Made by a program: the position numbers and the translations under genes
Notes under the pieces: model-generated
The model's input: only the letters and a program-made list of their open reading frames with translations
Told to the model about the DNA's origin: nothing
Databases searched by the model: none
Source of the DNA: Atriophallophorus winterbourni
Lineage: Eukaryota; Platyhelminthes; Trematoda; Plagiorchiida; Microphallidae
NCBI GenBank assembly: GCA_013407085.1
Contig: JACCGJ010018178.1
Location: 21,394-85,393 of the forward strand
Direction: 5' to 3'
Length of the DNA: 64,000 bases
Part shown: positions 45,377 through 56,803 of the stretch, piece after piece
Numbering within the stretch: position 1 is the stretch's first letter
Layout of the letters: each line of letters begins with the position of its first letter

Positions 45377-46353
45377 GACAGCCAGACGACCGACAATGTC
45401 GAGATGAACATGCTGAAAACGTTGACTCGGTAAAGGAAAAGATCCTGAGGCACCGAGAATATGAAGTTGCACTTTGCAGCGTTGACACTGGATACAGGCT
45501 TTTGTCCAATTTTCAATATCAGCGTGCAATTTTGGCCAAACGAGGCGATCGTGAATCAAGTGACGAGTAGCACGAATACCGTGGTGGGAAAGCGAATGAA
45601 AGTGTTCAAAAAGGGACTTCCTAAGTAACTTTGGTACTAAAGGACGGGTTAAGTCGTTGGAAAAATTACATATTGAAGCCAAACGCGAATTAGGGATAGG
45701 GACAGGTCGAACTATGAATGATGAGGTAGATTTATATTGCTGTAAGTCACTGTCATGTTGCTGAGCCCCTGCTAAATTCTTCAGATCAAAATTCGACAGA
45801 TTGATTGCGGTGAGTTGCATGCGAAAAAATGGATCTGCAACTGTGTTCGATGAAGCAGACAGATAACGAACATCACTCGTAAATTGCGAAATATAGTCAA
45901 GTTGACGTATCTCACAGGGTGAATATCAATCAGCTGTAGCAGACAGGGCAAACGTCAGAGACTTGTGATCTGTCCGAACAGTGAAATTGCGGCCTTCGAG
46001 CAAATGGCAAAAATGGCGAACAGCAAATTTTATACTAAACAATTCACGACCAAATTTAATCTAACGTGTCTGGGCGGGTTGGAGACGACGGGAAAAGAAT
46101 GTGAGCGGTTTGACAACACCGTCAACACTTTGATGTAGGACAGCACCGAGTGCTGCTTGGGAGGCATCAGTGGCAAGCGTAAGTGAAGCATGAGAATTCC
46201 TGGACATGTAGGATAATGAACATGCTTCATTCACTGCGGTCTTCGACGATTCAACAGCATCAGCATTCATTTTAAATTGTCTCTCATTCCTGCGCTACAA
46301 ATCGGTCATGGGTTGAGGTATGTTAGCACAATTGGGAATGAATCTTCTGTAGC
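45377..46353 (-). repeat. 977-bp direct duplication, right copy (RNase H to integrase start)
   Basis: Same length as 42562-43538 and about 97% identical by eye (about 30 substitutions, no indel). Encodes the RNase H block SLTLATDASQAALGAVLHQS and, at 45341-45820, the integrase zinc domain HSLSHHGIRATRHLIHDRLV and CIQCQRCK. Confidence 0.88.
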
Positions 46354-47058
46354 AATTTACTAAACCAAGAATTCGACGTAACTGTTGAAGAGAAATAAAA
46401 CTTGGATAGTCGGTATTTGACGAGTTTTTAACGGGCAAGGGGCGAATGCCGTTTCGATTGACATGATGTCCTAAAATTTCAAAGTCAGCGACACCAAAAA
46501 TGCATATACCTAGGTGAACCACCGCGCCAAACTGTGAGAATCGCTTATGTACGCAGATGTACTGCATGTACCACTTGAGACGAACTAGCAATGAGGACGT
46601 CATCAATATATACATGAACAAAAGATAATCCTTGGAAAACATGTTCCATTAATCTCTGGAAGGTTTAAGCAGCGTTGCGTATACCAAATGGCATTTTTTA
46701 GAAATTCGTGAAGACTAAAAGTTGTGATGATGACTGTTTCCGGGATATCTTGCTCGGCGACAGGTATCTGGTGGTAAGCACGCACCAGGTCCAGCTTAGA
46801 AAACACAGTCTTTCCATGCAAGGTAATTGCAAAGTCGTGTATGTGAAGGATAGGGTAGCGATGGGGCTCAGTAACTCTGTCAAGAGCACGGTAATCTCCA
46901 CATGGACGCCAAGCGTCAGCTTTATTCTTCATAACCATGTGAAGGGGGGGCCAGGGCGACTTGGATGGCCGTATGATTCCAAGTTCAAGCATGTGTTCAA
47001 ACTCACGCTTTGCGACCTCGAAATTGTTCGGAGCCAAACGATGGGGTCTGTTAATCAT
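46295..47058 (-). pseudogene. Gypsy reverse transcriptase
   Basis: [80 protein letters not shown] (motif A), then a frame break, [12 protein letters not shown] (motif C, intact YIDD) near 46615, HVNRNGIRPLP and LRRILGLVNCYRRFIPNCAN. Frames shift at about 46640-46700, so no full enzyme is made. Confidence 0.8.
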
Positions 47059-47147
47059 TGGAGGACCACGGGTCAGAATGTGGTGTTTGACATCATGCTT
47101 AACAGTAGTAGATTGCGAAAACGGTCCAAAAACTTCAGGAAATTCTG

Positions 47148-47651
47148 TCAGTAAGTCACTGAACGCTGATAGGATGTCAGGGGTAAGTACCCGAATGGTT
47201 CAGATGTGGGAATCACAGAAGTTACCAAATGAATTAATCTTTGTAAATTGCCAATAGGCTTATGTGTTGCTATATTTATCGAAAGTTCAAAATGAGAAAG
47301 GAAATCTGCACCCAGAATTGGTACTTCGACATAGGCGAGTGTGAAAATCCATCGAAAGTTACGTCTGAGACCTAAGTTTACAGAAAGTGATCTCTGACAG
47401 AAAGTAGAAATTTTCGTGCAGTTTTCCGCCTGTGTCGTTAACGAAGACGGGTTATTGCGTTCCATATTGAATGGTGGGTTGACGATAATTTTAGCACCAG
47501 TGTGAATGAGGAATCGCATTTTATCGGCCCTTCTGTTAAAGTAGATGAGACGGCTTCGAAGGGTGCCAGACAGAGCTGCCGTGTCTACTGCCTGGCTTCG
47601 CGGTTTCCCTGTTTGGACAAAATTGAGTCGTAAGTGCGAGGTGGCGTGCAA
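47148..47651 (-). pseudogene. Gypsy aspartic protease with catalytic Asp replaced
   Basis: Open frame with MRFLIHTGAKIIVNPP, where the family has D-T-G: the codon is CAC (His) for the catalytic Asp, a single G-to-C change. The flap and second-half motif VEVPILGADFLSHFEL is intact, followed by the linker to RT. The substitution alone should abolish protease activity. Confidence 0.78.
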
Positions 47652-47850
47652 TGCCGGGACTTTGCCCAGATGATAATGGCAATAACTGGATCCGTTAGAT
47701 CGTTTCTTGGGCTGACGAGGGATGATGATTTCGAGAGTTACTACGGGATCGTGCGATGTTTTCTATTTGCAGTGTCAAGTTATGGAACATCGATTTCAAC
47801 TCTTCAAAATCGCTTGGAATCTGTGTACTTGAATTTGCGTCACTCGGGTG

Positions 47851-48420
47851 TCAGACGTGAGATAATTTAACACTGTGCGAGATATCGTGCACTTCGTCTG
47901 CAATGCGTGCCAAGTGCTGGAGACTGGTGTGCTTGTCCATAATGGCTAAGACTTTGCGGACGTCGGCTGTAAGACTCCGCTGCCATAATTCACGAATGAT
48001 ATTGCCATCCATAGGCTTGTCTCCCTGTAATTGGAGCATGTGTCGCAGGTGTTGTGACGGAGTGTGATCACCCATTTTTTCGCCAGACAAACGCTCCCGT
48101 AGGTTTTGCTCGTCAGTAGACGAAGTAGGTGAGATGATGGCATGTTCAAGTGTAACATACGGATTATCAGCACGGCGGTTGTAAATTAATTTAGCAACCT
48201 CCTTTACGACTGACGGTGGCAACATACCAACTACATGGTTATACTGGGCTCGTTGAGTTTTTACGCGGTTATACCCGAAAATTGCTTCGATTTGTGCGAA
48301 CCAGAGGTGAGGGTCGTTCATACCAAAAGAAGGAAGGCTAAAGTGCGATATTGCGCCTGTAGGAATATCCTTAAATGGCGTGTCAGAAAATGCTGACTTA
48401 AGGTCTTTTTCTTAAATTGA
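47851..48420 (-). pseudogene. Gypsy gag
   Basis: Capsid-like reading frame, with MNDPHLWFAQIEAIFGYN at 48321 preceded in frame by about 30 codons (DTPFKDIPTGAIS, FSLPSFG) back to 48418. Further blocks: QRAQYNHVVGMLPPSVVKEV, SSTDEQNLRERLSGEKMGDH, SQHLRHMLQLQG, NIIRELWQRSLTADVRKVLA. This matches the CsRn1-type gag order. No zinc knuckle is seen before the frame ends at 47851. Confidence 0.78.
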
Positions 48421-48444
48421 AAATATATATGTAGTAGACTGACC

Positions 48445-49110
48445 CCTAAAATAAGTTCCCCAAGAATGTTGGAGAAAACACACAGGAGATAGAAGATTTA
48501 TCGCGGTAGCCAAAAGGTGCACGAAGTTACAGCGGAAGCAATCACGGAACACGAAACAACCGGAACTTTGTACCAAGGTCAATTGTTAGGTACAATAAAA
48601 CAATGTTGTTACATATCCCCCATCCAAGAAGTCTGGTCAGAGGAGACTTCTGACCAGGAATTGACATTTAAACGGTTCAAGCGGTGTCAGGTAATTCCAG
48701 GCTGGAACATAGTCTCTCAGTAACCAGTCACTTCGAAGTTAGCTAAGGCACTTGATATGCATGGGTCGATTGACGGTGGTGACAAGGGTAGGATACACGA
48801 AAAACAGATAAATACTAAGCCGAGTCACGTCTCACATAGAGTGAACGTGCTGCCGAAGCCGAATCACATGGTGTGAACGTGCTGCTAGCGGGAATCGCCA
48901 GTCTGGCATGGTTTTAGTCTGAACCCAGTAGGAGCAGATGTAGGCACATCTGTAGGCTTGACAACGAAGAACCAGAAGCTTCGGAGACATAGTCAGTGCT
49001 GAGAAGATCCTGCACCCCCAGGGTCGATGGCGAATGGCCTCGCCTGGAGAAAGCTGAGAGGCGTGTAGTCGGGCTGGTAAGGACCTTGTCTGTTAGGTTT
49101 CGTGTTGGGC
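48445..49110 (-). mobile_element. CsRn1-like gypsy 3' region and LTR
   Basis: Minus strand: a non-coding 3' region (49110-48618) matching 62550-62066, a purine-rich ggatgggggata, then an LTR starting tgtaacaacattg (48613) and ending ctactaca (about 48445). A short inverted repeat (agaagtc...gacttct, 48626-48655) is conserved in both copies. pol is missing; the next LINE starts at 49111. Confidence 0.65.
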
Positions 49111-49417
49111 GGTAATTCAAGGTAATTCAAGGTTTTTAATGGTCTAAAAAGCAACAAGCTGTACAACAACCATAGGATGGTAAAAATGGAAATTTGAGGT
49201 TATAAACAATATAAGAACATAGATTAAACAGTATATAAGTGTTCTGGAAACGAATAATGCAATAAAAACTTCTCTAATTTCGTTTTATAGTCACGCAAGC
49301 TAGTGGCGTGAGCAACGGTTGAAGATAAACTGTTCCAAGTAAAACAGACACGAACAGGGTAATAATACCTTCTACAGTTCAGGCGGGAATGGGGCACGAC
49401 CAGCACATATTCATGGG

Positions 49418-49993
49418 TGTAAGATGCAACTTGATGAAATTCTTCCTTTTCCTTCCTCTTTACCTTATATTTTGAATCAATTTCCAGAATCTAAATTTTG
49501 TTGATTATATTTTCCGGTATTTTATATTTATGCTGTATTAAATGGAAAACATTCCTTTTGTTATTAAAAGCTTGCTATTTTAAATCTTTTCTTTACAGGC
49601 CTTTGGTCAATTATTTGTTTTAATTGTTCGTTTCGGCCATTGTCGGTCATTGTTGTTAAATTTGGTTGCCATTTTAGGCACTTGTAATTGGCTTGTATTT
49701 TGACACCACTTTTGGGTGTCTTGTTTTGATAGACATTTTTGACGGCAATTTTGGTAACTCCTTTCATTCTTTTTATATATCAGGTCGTCATTGAACTTGT
49801 TTGCATTTGATATAATTGATTCTGCAGTATTTTGCTCCACTGTTTGCTGTACGTTCCTATACAGTTGAGGTTTGTATAATTATTGTTATAATAGTTGCTA
49901 ATTACAGTACCGTATAACATCCAAATTGTTGTTTTGAACTTGTCGTACTGAGAAACGTGTAGAATACGCGTTACTCATGTGCGAAACGTTACA
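49418..49993 (+). repeat. BEL 5' LTR
   Basis: Starts TGTAAG, ends GTTACA, and has the same length as the 3' LTR. The first base pair of the 3' LTR is mutated (GG instead of TG). Confidence 0.9.
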
Positions 49994-50182
49994 GTACTCA
50001 ACTTTGGAATTGTTCGATTTGTACCGTATTTGTCTCAATTGGAGAAAATACAGTACTGAACTTGAAATTTGATTCTTCTCAAACTTGGCGAGAAGTGCAG
50101 ATGAATATTCGCGAATCGAATATCGGTGACGTCCCTATTTTATTTTGTTTCCTTTTTATCCCTTTGAATCCTTTTGTATAAA

Positions 50183-52248
50183 ATGCCTAAAGTTGATTAT
50201 AAGGTAGCATTGACCGAGTGCAATAAGCCAGAGTGCATAGAGTTTAACGATACAGCTTCTCAATGCGCGTTGGATTTAGAGCGAGATTTATCGATAACTA
50301 GATCCACAATAGAGCAATTGGAAATGAAAAAAAGAACTCGAGGAGAACAATTTGCTAGCTGGCAAGAGCAGCAGGCCAGAACGAAGCGGGACGACATCAA
50401 CCGAATTGGAACCCTCAACGAATATCGGCTTCGGACTACCCAAGGTTGAATTATCATACATTGATGGTAATCCAATCGACTATTGGAAATTTATGAGGCA
50501 ATTTGAATGTTACATCGAATCGCGGCTTATTGACGCGGCACAACGATTGTTATATCTGATGTTTTATTGCCGTGATAAGGCTCGTAAAGCTATTGATGCC
50601 TGTGTCATGCTGCAACCCACTGAGGGTTATACGAGAGCAAAAACCATACTATTAGATTTGTTTGGGTAACGCATCTAATTGCCCTGTCTACAATGGATGA
50701 ATTGTTCGGAGAAGCCAGAACGCTTTCAGTGAAGGTAGATGGTTTATCTGAATTGGCAATAGAGATGGAAAATTGCTGACACAAATGAAGTGCGAGGCCG
50801 ACTAGAATTCGGTCAACAATTTGGAAGGTGTTGTAAGGTGCTTACATGTATACTTACAGCAGTAGTGGGCCGATGCTGCCGACGCGATTGTGGCTGATGG
50901 TTTAGATGTAAACTTTGAACGACTTTCCGAGTTAGTTTCTTGTAGGGCAAGACTTGCTAAAAGTCGATTTGACCAGCTTTGTCGCTCTGACACGTCGCAG
51001 AATTCAGCAGCGTCTGCTTCAAATGTATGCGATGAAAGGAAAGTCAATGCTACCCTTGTTGGCAGGTCCATAAACAGCTTGGAATGCTGTAATTGCAAGG
51101 GACTGCATAAATTACATCTATGCATCGAATTTCAGAATCTCGACGTAAAGAATCGTTGGGATCTGGCTAAACGGGTATCGGCTTGTTTCCTTTGCCTACG
51201 GCAGTTCCATAGGTCTGACAATTGTATGAGTGGATCTCGATGCACTGCAGAAAATTGTGGCGGTCAGCATCACACGCTCCTGCATAACGATCAACCGGCA
51301 ATAAATCCGCCGGCAAACATCAATTGCACTCACGCGGCATTACATGCCAAGGTATGTTTAGGATCCTTGCCTGTCAAGATCAAGACGTCGTCGGGAATTA
51401 TTCACGCAGTAGGCCTCCTGGGTGGTGGTTCAGATGCCACGTTAATTCTTAGTTAATTCGTTGAAAAATACAATATGCCGAAGTGCCCTGCTCAGGTGTC
51501 GCTTACAACTGTGGGCCATCAACGGGTAATGAACTGCACCAGTCTGAACTTAAATATTCTTTTTGCAGATGGTGGAGAAGTCATTCAGGTTTCGAATGCT
51601 TACACCGTAGAAACCTTGCCGCATGTGTCACAATCGTCAACTAGTGCTTTGCGTGAGCGTTATGATTATTTAAAGGGTGTTGAATTATTTGACGTTCATG
51701 ATCAGCCGGTGACAGTGCTGATTGGTAGCGACGTTCCTGAAGCACACTAGGCGTTGGAACAGCGGCTTGGTGGAAAAGGCCGTCCGTTCGCAACGAAGAC
51801 ATTGCTGGGTTGGATATTGCAGGGGCCTGTGTGTGAAACGTCTGAGGATATTGACCTTTGTGTTGTCGGTTGTGATCAGGAAGCTGAGTTACCTGACACT
51901 GAATTAGCTCAGTCGGATTTTTTGACTAAATTTCCCGACACTAATTCGGATCAGATGGAGAGCAAGCCTGGCTCACCTGACACCAAATCAGCCAAAATAA
52001 ATAGTAGGCCTAGTTCACATGACAGTGAATCAGCCGAAGTCGGGGCGACAGATGTTCGGCGTGACAATTCATATGATTGGCGCAAGCTGTTCGGTTGTGT
52101 ACCCGATGAGCCATTTGTGTTTCGGACAACGGATACACTTATTCCAATTTGCAGATTAAAGTTGTTAAGATGGCGCAAGATGTCGCTATTTGAGGATGAA
52201 ATACACAAGGCTCGTTCGGGTGGAAAGGCACACATGATCTTCTTGTAA
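50183..52248 (+). pseudogene. BEL/Pao gag and protease, broken
   Basis: ATG at 50183 opens an N-terminal helical segment. The DUF1759-type gag core follows (LSYIDGNPIDYWKFMRQFEC, RLLYLMFYCRDKARKAID, ending near 50669), then a block with zinc-knuckle cysteines (LECCNCKGLHKLHLC, CFLCLRQFHRSDNC, CTAENCGGQHHTLLH; 50890-51300). The retropepsin region reads GLLGGGSDATLIL, with Gly where the catalytic Asp is expected, followed by HVSQSSTSALRERYDYL, VLIGSDVPEAH and LGWILQGPVCE. Several frameshifts. pol beyond this is missing. Confidence 0.82.
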
Positions 52249-52427
52249 TGGACGGTGGCAGAACCGGAGGACGTGGTGGGCCTTAGTCTGGGAAACTATT
52301 TCCCTATAAAAAGCCACATGTGTCCAATGATGGCAATGCGACGTGGCGTGTGTGACTCGCCACTAAATAAAGTCATTTTCCTTTCTGGGTTTATACACTA
52401 AGGTCTTAGGAAGAATTTGGCTGGAGG

Positions 52428-53003
52428 GGTAAGATGCAACTTTATGAAATTCTTCCTTTTTCTTTGTCTTTACCTTATATTTTGAATCAATTTCCAGAAT
52501 CTAAATTTTGTTGATTATATTTTCCGGTATTTTATATTTATGCTGTATTTGATGGAAAACATTCCTTTTGTTATTAAAAGCTTGCTATTTTAAATCTTTA
52601 CTTTACACGCCTTTGGTCATTTATTTGTTTTAATTGTTCGTTTCGGCCATTGTCGGTCATTGTTGTTAAATTTGGTTGCCATTTTGAGCACTTGTAATTG
52701 GCTTGTATTTTGACACCACTTTTGGGTGTCTTGTTTTGATAGACATTTTGGACGGCAAATTTGGTAACTCCTTTCATTCTTTTTATATATCAGGTCGTCA
52801 TTGAACTTGTTTGCATTTGATATAATTGATTCTGCAGTATTTTGCTCCACTGTTTGCTGTACGTTCCTATACAGTTGAGGTTTGTATAATTATTGTTGTA
52901 ATTGTTGCTAATTACAGTACCGTATAACATCCAAATTGTTGTTTTGAACTTGTCGAACTAAGAAACGGGTAGAATACGCGTTACTCACGTGCGAAACTTC
53001 ACA
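52428..53003 (+). repeat. BEL 3' LTR
   Basis: 576 bp, ends TTCACA, followed directly by the atggg target duplicate. AATAAA upstream (52367) belongs to the internal region. Confidence 0.9.
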
Positions 53004-54696
53004 ATGGGTCCGATAATTTCTCGCATCCCTTCGCGTGAATAAATGCTGTAAGTTATGTTTCGGGGTATGGAATGTTTTGTAAAGTAAGATGAGGTCTCCT
53101 CTGATTCGTCGATAGGGAAAATCGAACAGATTCAGTTAAGCTATTCTTTTTATGTGGTTTGTTTCGGATGCTGAGATCTAGTTTCGTTGAGCGGTGATAG
53201 ATTCGCTCCATAAGTTTCCTATCCCTCTTGATCCACGGAGACCATGACTGCACACCTTATTCCATGACTGGTCTCAAGTATTTATTCATGATCCTTGGGA
53301 ATATCTTGGGCAAAAATTTCCCAAATACACGTTTGAGTAGATTTAGAACACGTGTTGCTTTTTTAAAGGCACTGTTAGTTTGAAGTGATGTTTTTAAACT
53401 GGAGCATATCCAGACACTCGAATCTTTTTCTTCACTGCAATTTTCAAAGACATGCAATCCTATGTGATATGTGAACTCTACTCGATTCACCACATTCATT
53501 ATCCTGCATTTGTTGAACTCAAAACGGCTGTTTGTTCTTTAACGGCCAGCTGTGAAGCGTATCAAGATCATTTTGTAATAGCAGACAGTCTTCTGGACTA
53601 CGAATGCTGCGCCAAATGTTACATCGAACAATTTCCGGTATTTCATTGGCATAAACCAGAAAGAGGATCGGACCAAGGACTGAGCCTTGGGGAACTCCGC
53701 TAGTTGCTGCTATTGGTTTGGCTAATGTACCATCAACACGTACCTGGTTAGTGCGATTTGTTAGGTAGTCATTTAGCCAATTCAGCAACTTTCCAGTGAT
53801 ACCAAGCCTCTCAAGCTTCTGCAGTACTAGGGAATGGTCAGCAGGATTAAATGCTTTTAGGATATCTATCTAGCACGCGTGTATTGTTTGTCCTTTATCT
53901 ATCGATTTTGTCCAATCATCTAGCGTTACCAGTAAATTAGACAAACAGGAATAATTTCGTCTGAATCCATGCTGGTTCCTCGAAAGCAACTGATTATTCT
54001 CGAAATGTTTCATAAGATCGTCAACAATGACTCGCTCAAGTAATTTTGAAATCTCTGGTTGCAGAGTAACGGGTCGGTAATTGAAAACATCGGAGAGATT
54101 TCACCTTTGTAAATTGGAGAAATTATTCCTCGTTTCCAATCTGTAGGAATCACTTCGCTTGCCAGTGTTTGCTCGAACAAACAAGTGAGTGGTTTGTATA
54201 GCAAACTCGCAAATTGCTTCAATATTTTCGGGGTTATTCCGTCGGCCCCAGGAGACTTTCCGGTTTTAAGATTAAATAAACCTTGAAAGACGCGTTTCTC
54301 AGTGACACTTATTTCACTTAGGACAACCGTGTTTGAAAGTGTTGGATTTGGGCTGTTTATTGCATGTTCTATCGGGTTGAATACCGATGAATAAAACGTG
54401 GCTAAAGCATCAGCAGTTTCTGCTGCAGTTGTTGTTGGTCCAGCTGATGTGTTCACGGACGCATCTCCAGGATTCACCTTAGCTTGATCGCTAACCATAC
54501 GATATAGTATTTTGGGGTTTCGCTCATCATGCTTGATGTCACTTCTTGAAAGCACAAATTGTCTTGGATGACAAATTTGTTTACTTTGTTCCGCAGTAAA
54601 CGGAATGTTTCCCAGGTCTCGGATGATGGGTTTTACCGATGGTGTCGCTAAGCAATGTTTCGTACCGTTAACCACTCTCGAGTTTGGCTTCTTAAT

Positions 54697-56803
54697 TTAA
54701 CCCTTTCAGGACGGATGTAACCTTTTGGCTACATGAACTTCGCAAGTCATTTTAAGCTAATTCTAACTGAATTTTCCGAATGTTTTTTTCACGGCGGCAT
54801 ACAGAATTTTATCAACTGCAGGGTGGTTTTCATCTTTGTTTGCAATCATCATTGACTTGTCCACAGTGAAAGAGAAAGTATGTGCTAGTACGGGTTTCGA
54901 ACGTATCCTCACAATTCGCAGTTTTGTGAGCCGAATAAAAATCGTGTGAAAGTCTCGCTTATTATAAATTTTGTTCCAGTATTAACTATGTCATGCCTAC
55001 GAGGACATTATGTGAAAAAATGGAATAAATCAGAAAATCTTCGAAATGCTTTGCATTTAAATAAATGTAACCCTCATGTTACATCCGGCAGAAGTCACCA
55101 AAATCGTACAGGAATTCTGTCTTCCTGAAGATATTGAATGGATAGATATACTTTCTGTTGACGAAGAATGGCGATCATTTTCACCGATTTTCTTTTTTAA
55201 GTTGATGTTCGACAATTCGGCATTCGAGACAATGGTTTAGCAAACCAAAATTTAAGCAATACAGACCGCTGGGAAAGAGTTGTGAATTGACAATACGGAT
55301 ATGAGAACTTTCGTGGGGATCACACTTCTTACTGGTATAATCAAAGTTCCTAGTTATCGATCTTACTGGAAAAAGGCCCAAGCCTCAAAGCAGTTTCGAG
55401 TAATGTGAGTCGAGACAGATATGAGGAGATAAAACGCTATCTTTACTTTAATGATAATATTTTGCAGAAGGAAGATGGCAACAAAGATGACAAACCATTC
55501 AAAATTCGACCAATTATGGATTCCATCAAACCGAACTGTCAGAAACTTCCATAAGAAGAAAATCAAGCCGTGGATGAACAAATCATTCCTACCAAAGCGC
55601 ATATCTCCTTAAAACAATACAATCCAAGAAAGCCACATAAATGGGGGTATAAAGTCATATCTAGAGCAGGATCGAGTGGCCTTATTTATGACTTTGAGAT
55701 TTATACGGGGAAGGATCAGAAGAAGGAAGATGTCGAAGTTGGAGTTTCATCAACCTACGCACTTCGGCTTGCTGAAGGTATACCCAAGCACAAGAACTAC
55801 AAGTTATTTGATGATAACTGGTTCTCTTCATTGGGCTTATCAAGGAAGCTATAGGAATCTGGTATATTCAATGTGTCTACCGTCAGGGTGAACAGGCTGA
55901 AAAGATGTACACTGAAGAATGATAAACTGATACAAAAAGATGGGAGAGGAAATTACGACTTCAGAGTTGAAATCAATAGTAGCTGTGAAGTGGTTTGACA
56001 ACAAACCAATTCAGCTACTTTCTTCATATGCGGGAATCGAACCGGCTGATACAGTGATGAGATGGGATTGAGAACAGAAGTCATATGTAGAAGTTGGTAG
56101 ACCTTTCGTTGTAAAAGAATATAACAAATTCATGGGGGGAGTCTATTTGTGCAATATGTTGATCGAACTTTATCGTACCGATTTCAAGTCGAAGAAATGG
56201 TACATGAGGATTTTTTTCTATCTGTTAGATCTGAGTGTGGTAAATGCTTGGTTGTTATACCGAAGGACCTGTGATTTCATGAGTTCAACAGGAATGTGTC
56301 TCTCTGACTTCAAAGAAGACATAGCAATCGCTCTAATGACTCTGCCTGTAACTCCAAGAGGAAGGCCAAGGTCTACAACAGACTTGCAGAAACCGGCACA
56401 GAAGATGAGGAAAATCTCTTGCCCAGTGAATTCAGTCCGTTTCGACAACGTTGGACATTTTCCGGTCATCTCGAAAACCCGGAAGAGATGCGCGCAGTGT
56501 GTAAAAGGATTGACTAAAGTGAGGTGTCAAAAATGCGATGTAACTCCGTGTCTGACCTACGACAAAACATGTTATAGAGGCTATCGCACAAAATTACAAT
56601 GCAGTGCCATAAGGAAATGACGCCTGAAAACTGATGACTTCTGCCGGATGTAACCAATTGGTTACAATTTGTTATTTTCTCAATTATGTGAATATCACAA
56701 ACGTTTTATATTATTTGTGTTATTTCACCCCTGGGCAACTCGTTTTCGAAGAGAAAATATTTTATTTCGGGTTAGAAAATAATTCAGGCATGAATGGGTT
56801 TAA
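54697..56803 (+). mobile_element. piggyBac DNA transposon in LINE
   Basis: Bounded by ttaa at 54697-54700 and 56800-56803. Terminal inverted repeats: ccctttcagg inward from the left, and on the other strand acccattcatgcctg from the right (imperfect). A perfect 19-bp inverted repeat, gttacatccggcagaagtc, flanks the gene (55078-55096 and 56636-56654), and GGATGTAACC-type motifs recur at both ends. LINE ORF2 sequence lies on either side. Confidence 0.85.
55076..56620 (+). pseudogene. piggyBac transposase, inactivated
   Basis: ATG at 55076 begins a 515-codon span. N-terminal acidic segment DIEWIDILSVDEEWRSFSPI, then SRDRYEEIKRYLYFND and the catalytic-domain start VDEQIIPTKAHISLKQYNPR (first catalytic Asp region). 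LFDDNWFSS holds the second catalytic Asp. YNKFMGGVYLCNMLIELYRT should contain the third: family members have GGVD, here GGVY, and the next conserved Asp is Asn. KKWYMRIFFYLLDLSVVNAW follows, and the C-terminal Cys-rich domain is RCAQCVKG...VRCQKCDVTPCLTYDKTC. It also has an in-frame TAA near 55551 and a frameshift between 55855 and 56130. Confidence 0.85.

Larger units (their letters stand above)
41490..48445 (-). mobile_element. Gypsy (CsRn1-like) retrotransposon with internal duplication and LINE insertion
   Basis: Minus-strand order: gag (48420-47851), protease (47651-47148), RT (47058-46400), RNase H (46270-46030), integrase start (45820-45377), LINE insertion (45376-43551), repeated RNase H to integrase start (43538-42562), integrase core start and pol C-terminus (42744-41925), 3' LTR (41826-41490). 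The 5' end is fused at 48445 to an LTR of a related family, without a primer site. Confidence 0.8.
49418..53003 (+). mobile_element. BEL/Pao LTR retrotransposon, non-autonomous (gag-protease only)
   Basis: Two 576-bp LTRs (49418-49993 and 52428-53003; about 22 differences by eye, near 96% identity) and a perfect 5-bp target duplication atggg (49413-49417 and 53004-53008). A purine tract gctggagggg lies just before the 3' LTR. The interior is only 2.4 kb and lacks RT, RNase H and integrase. Opposite in strand to the LINE it interrupts. Confidence 0.92.

Noticed and set aside
44098..45516. A 472-codon open frame that looks like one gene
   Set aside because: The upper 48 codons are gypsy integrase sequence read in a non-native frame; the rest is a truncated LINE RT. 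The fusion is a junction artefact.
42562..46353. Reading the 977-bp duplicates as a giant target-site duplication made by the LINE
   Set aside because: Twelve bases of gypsy sequence between the LINE tail and the duplication junction fit a separate tandem duplication better.
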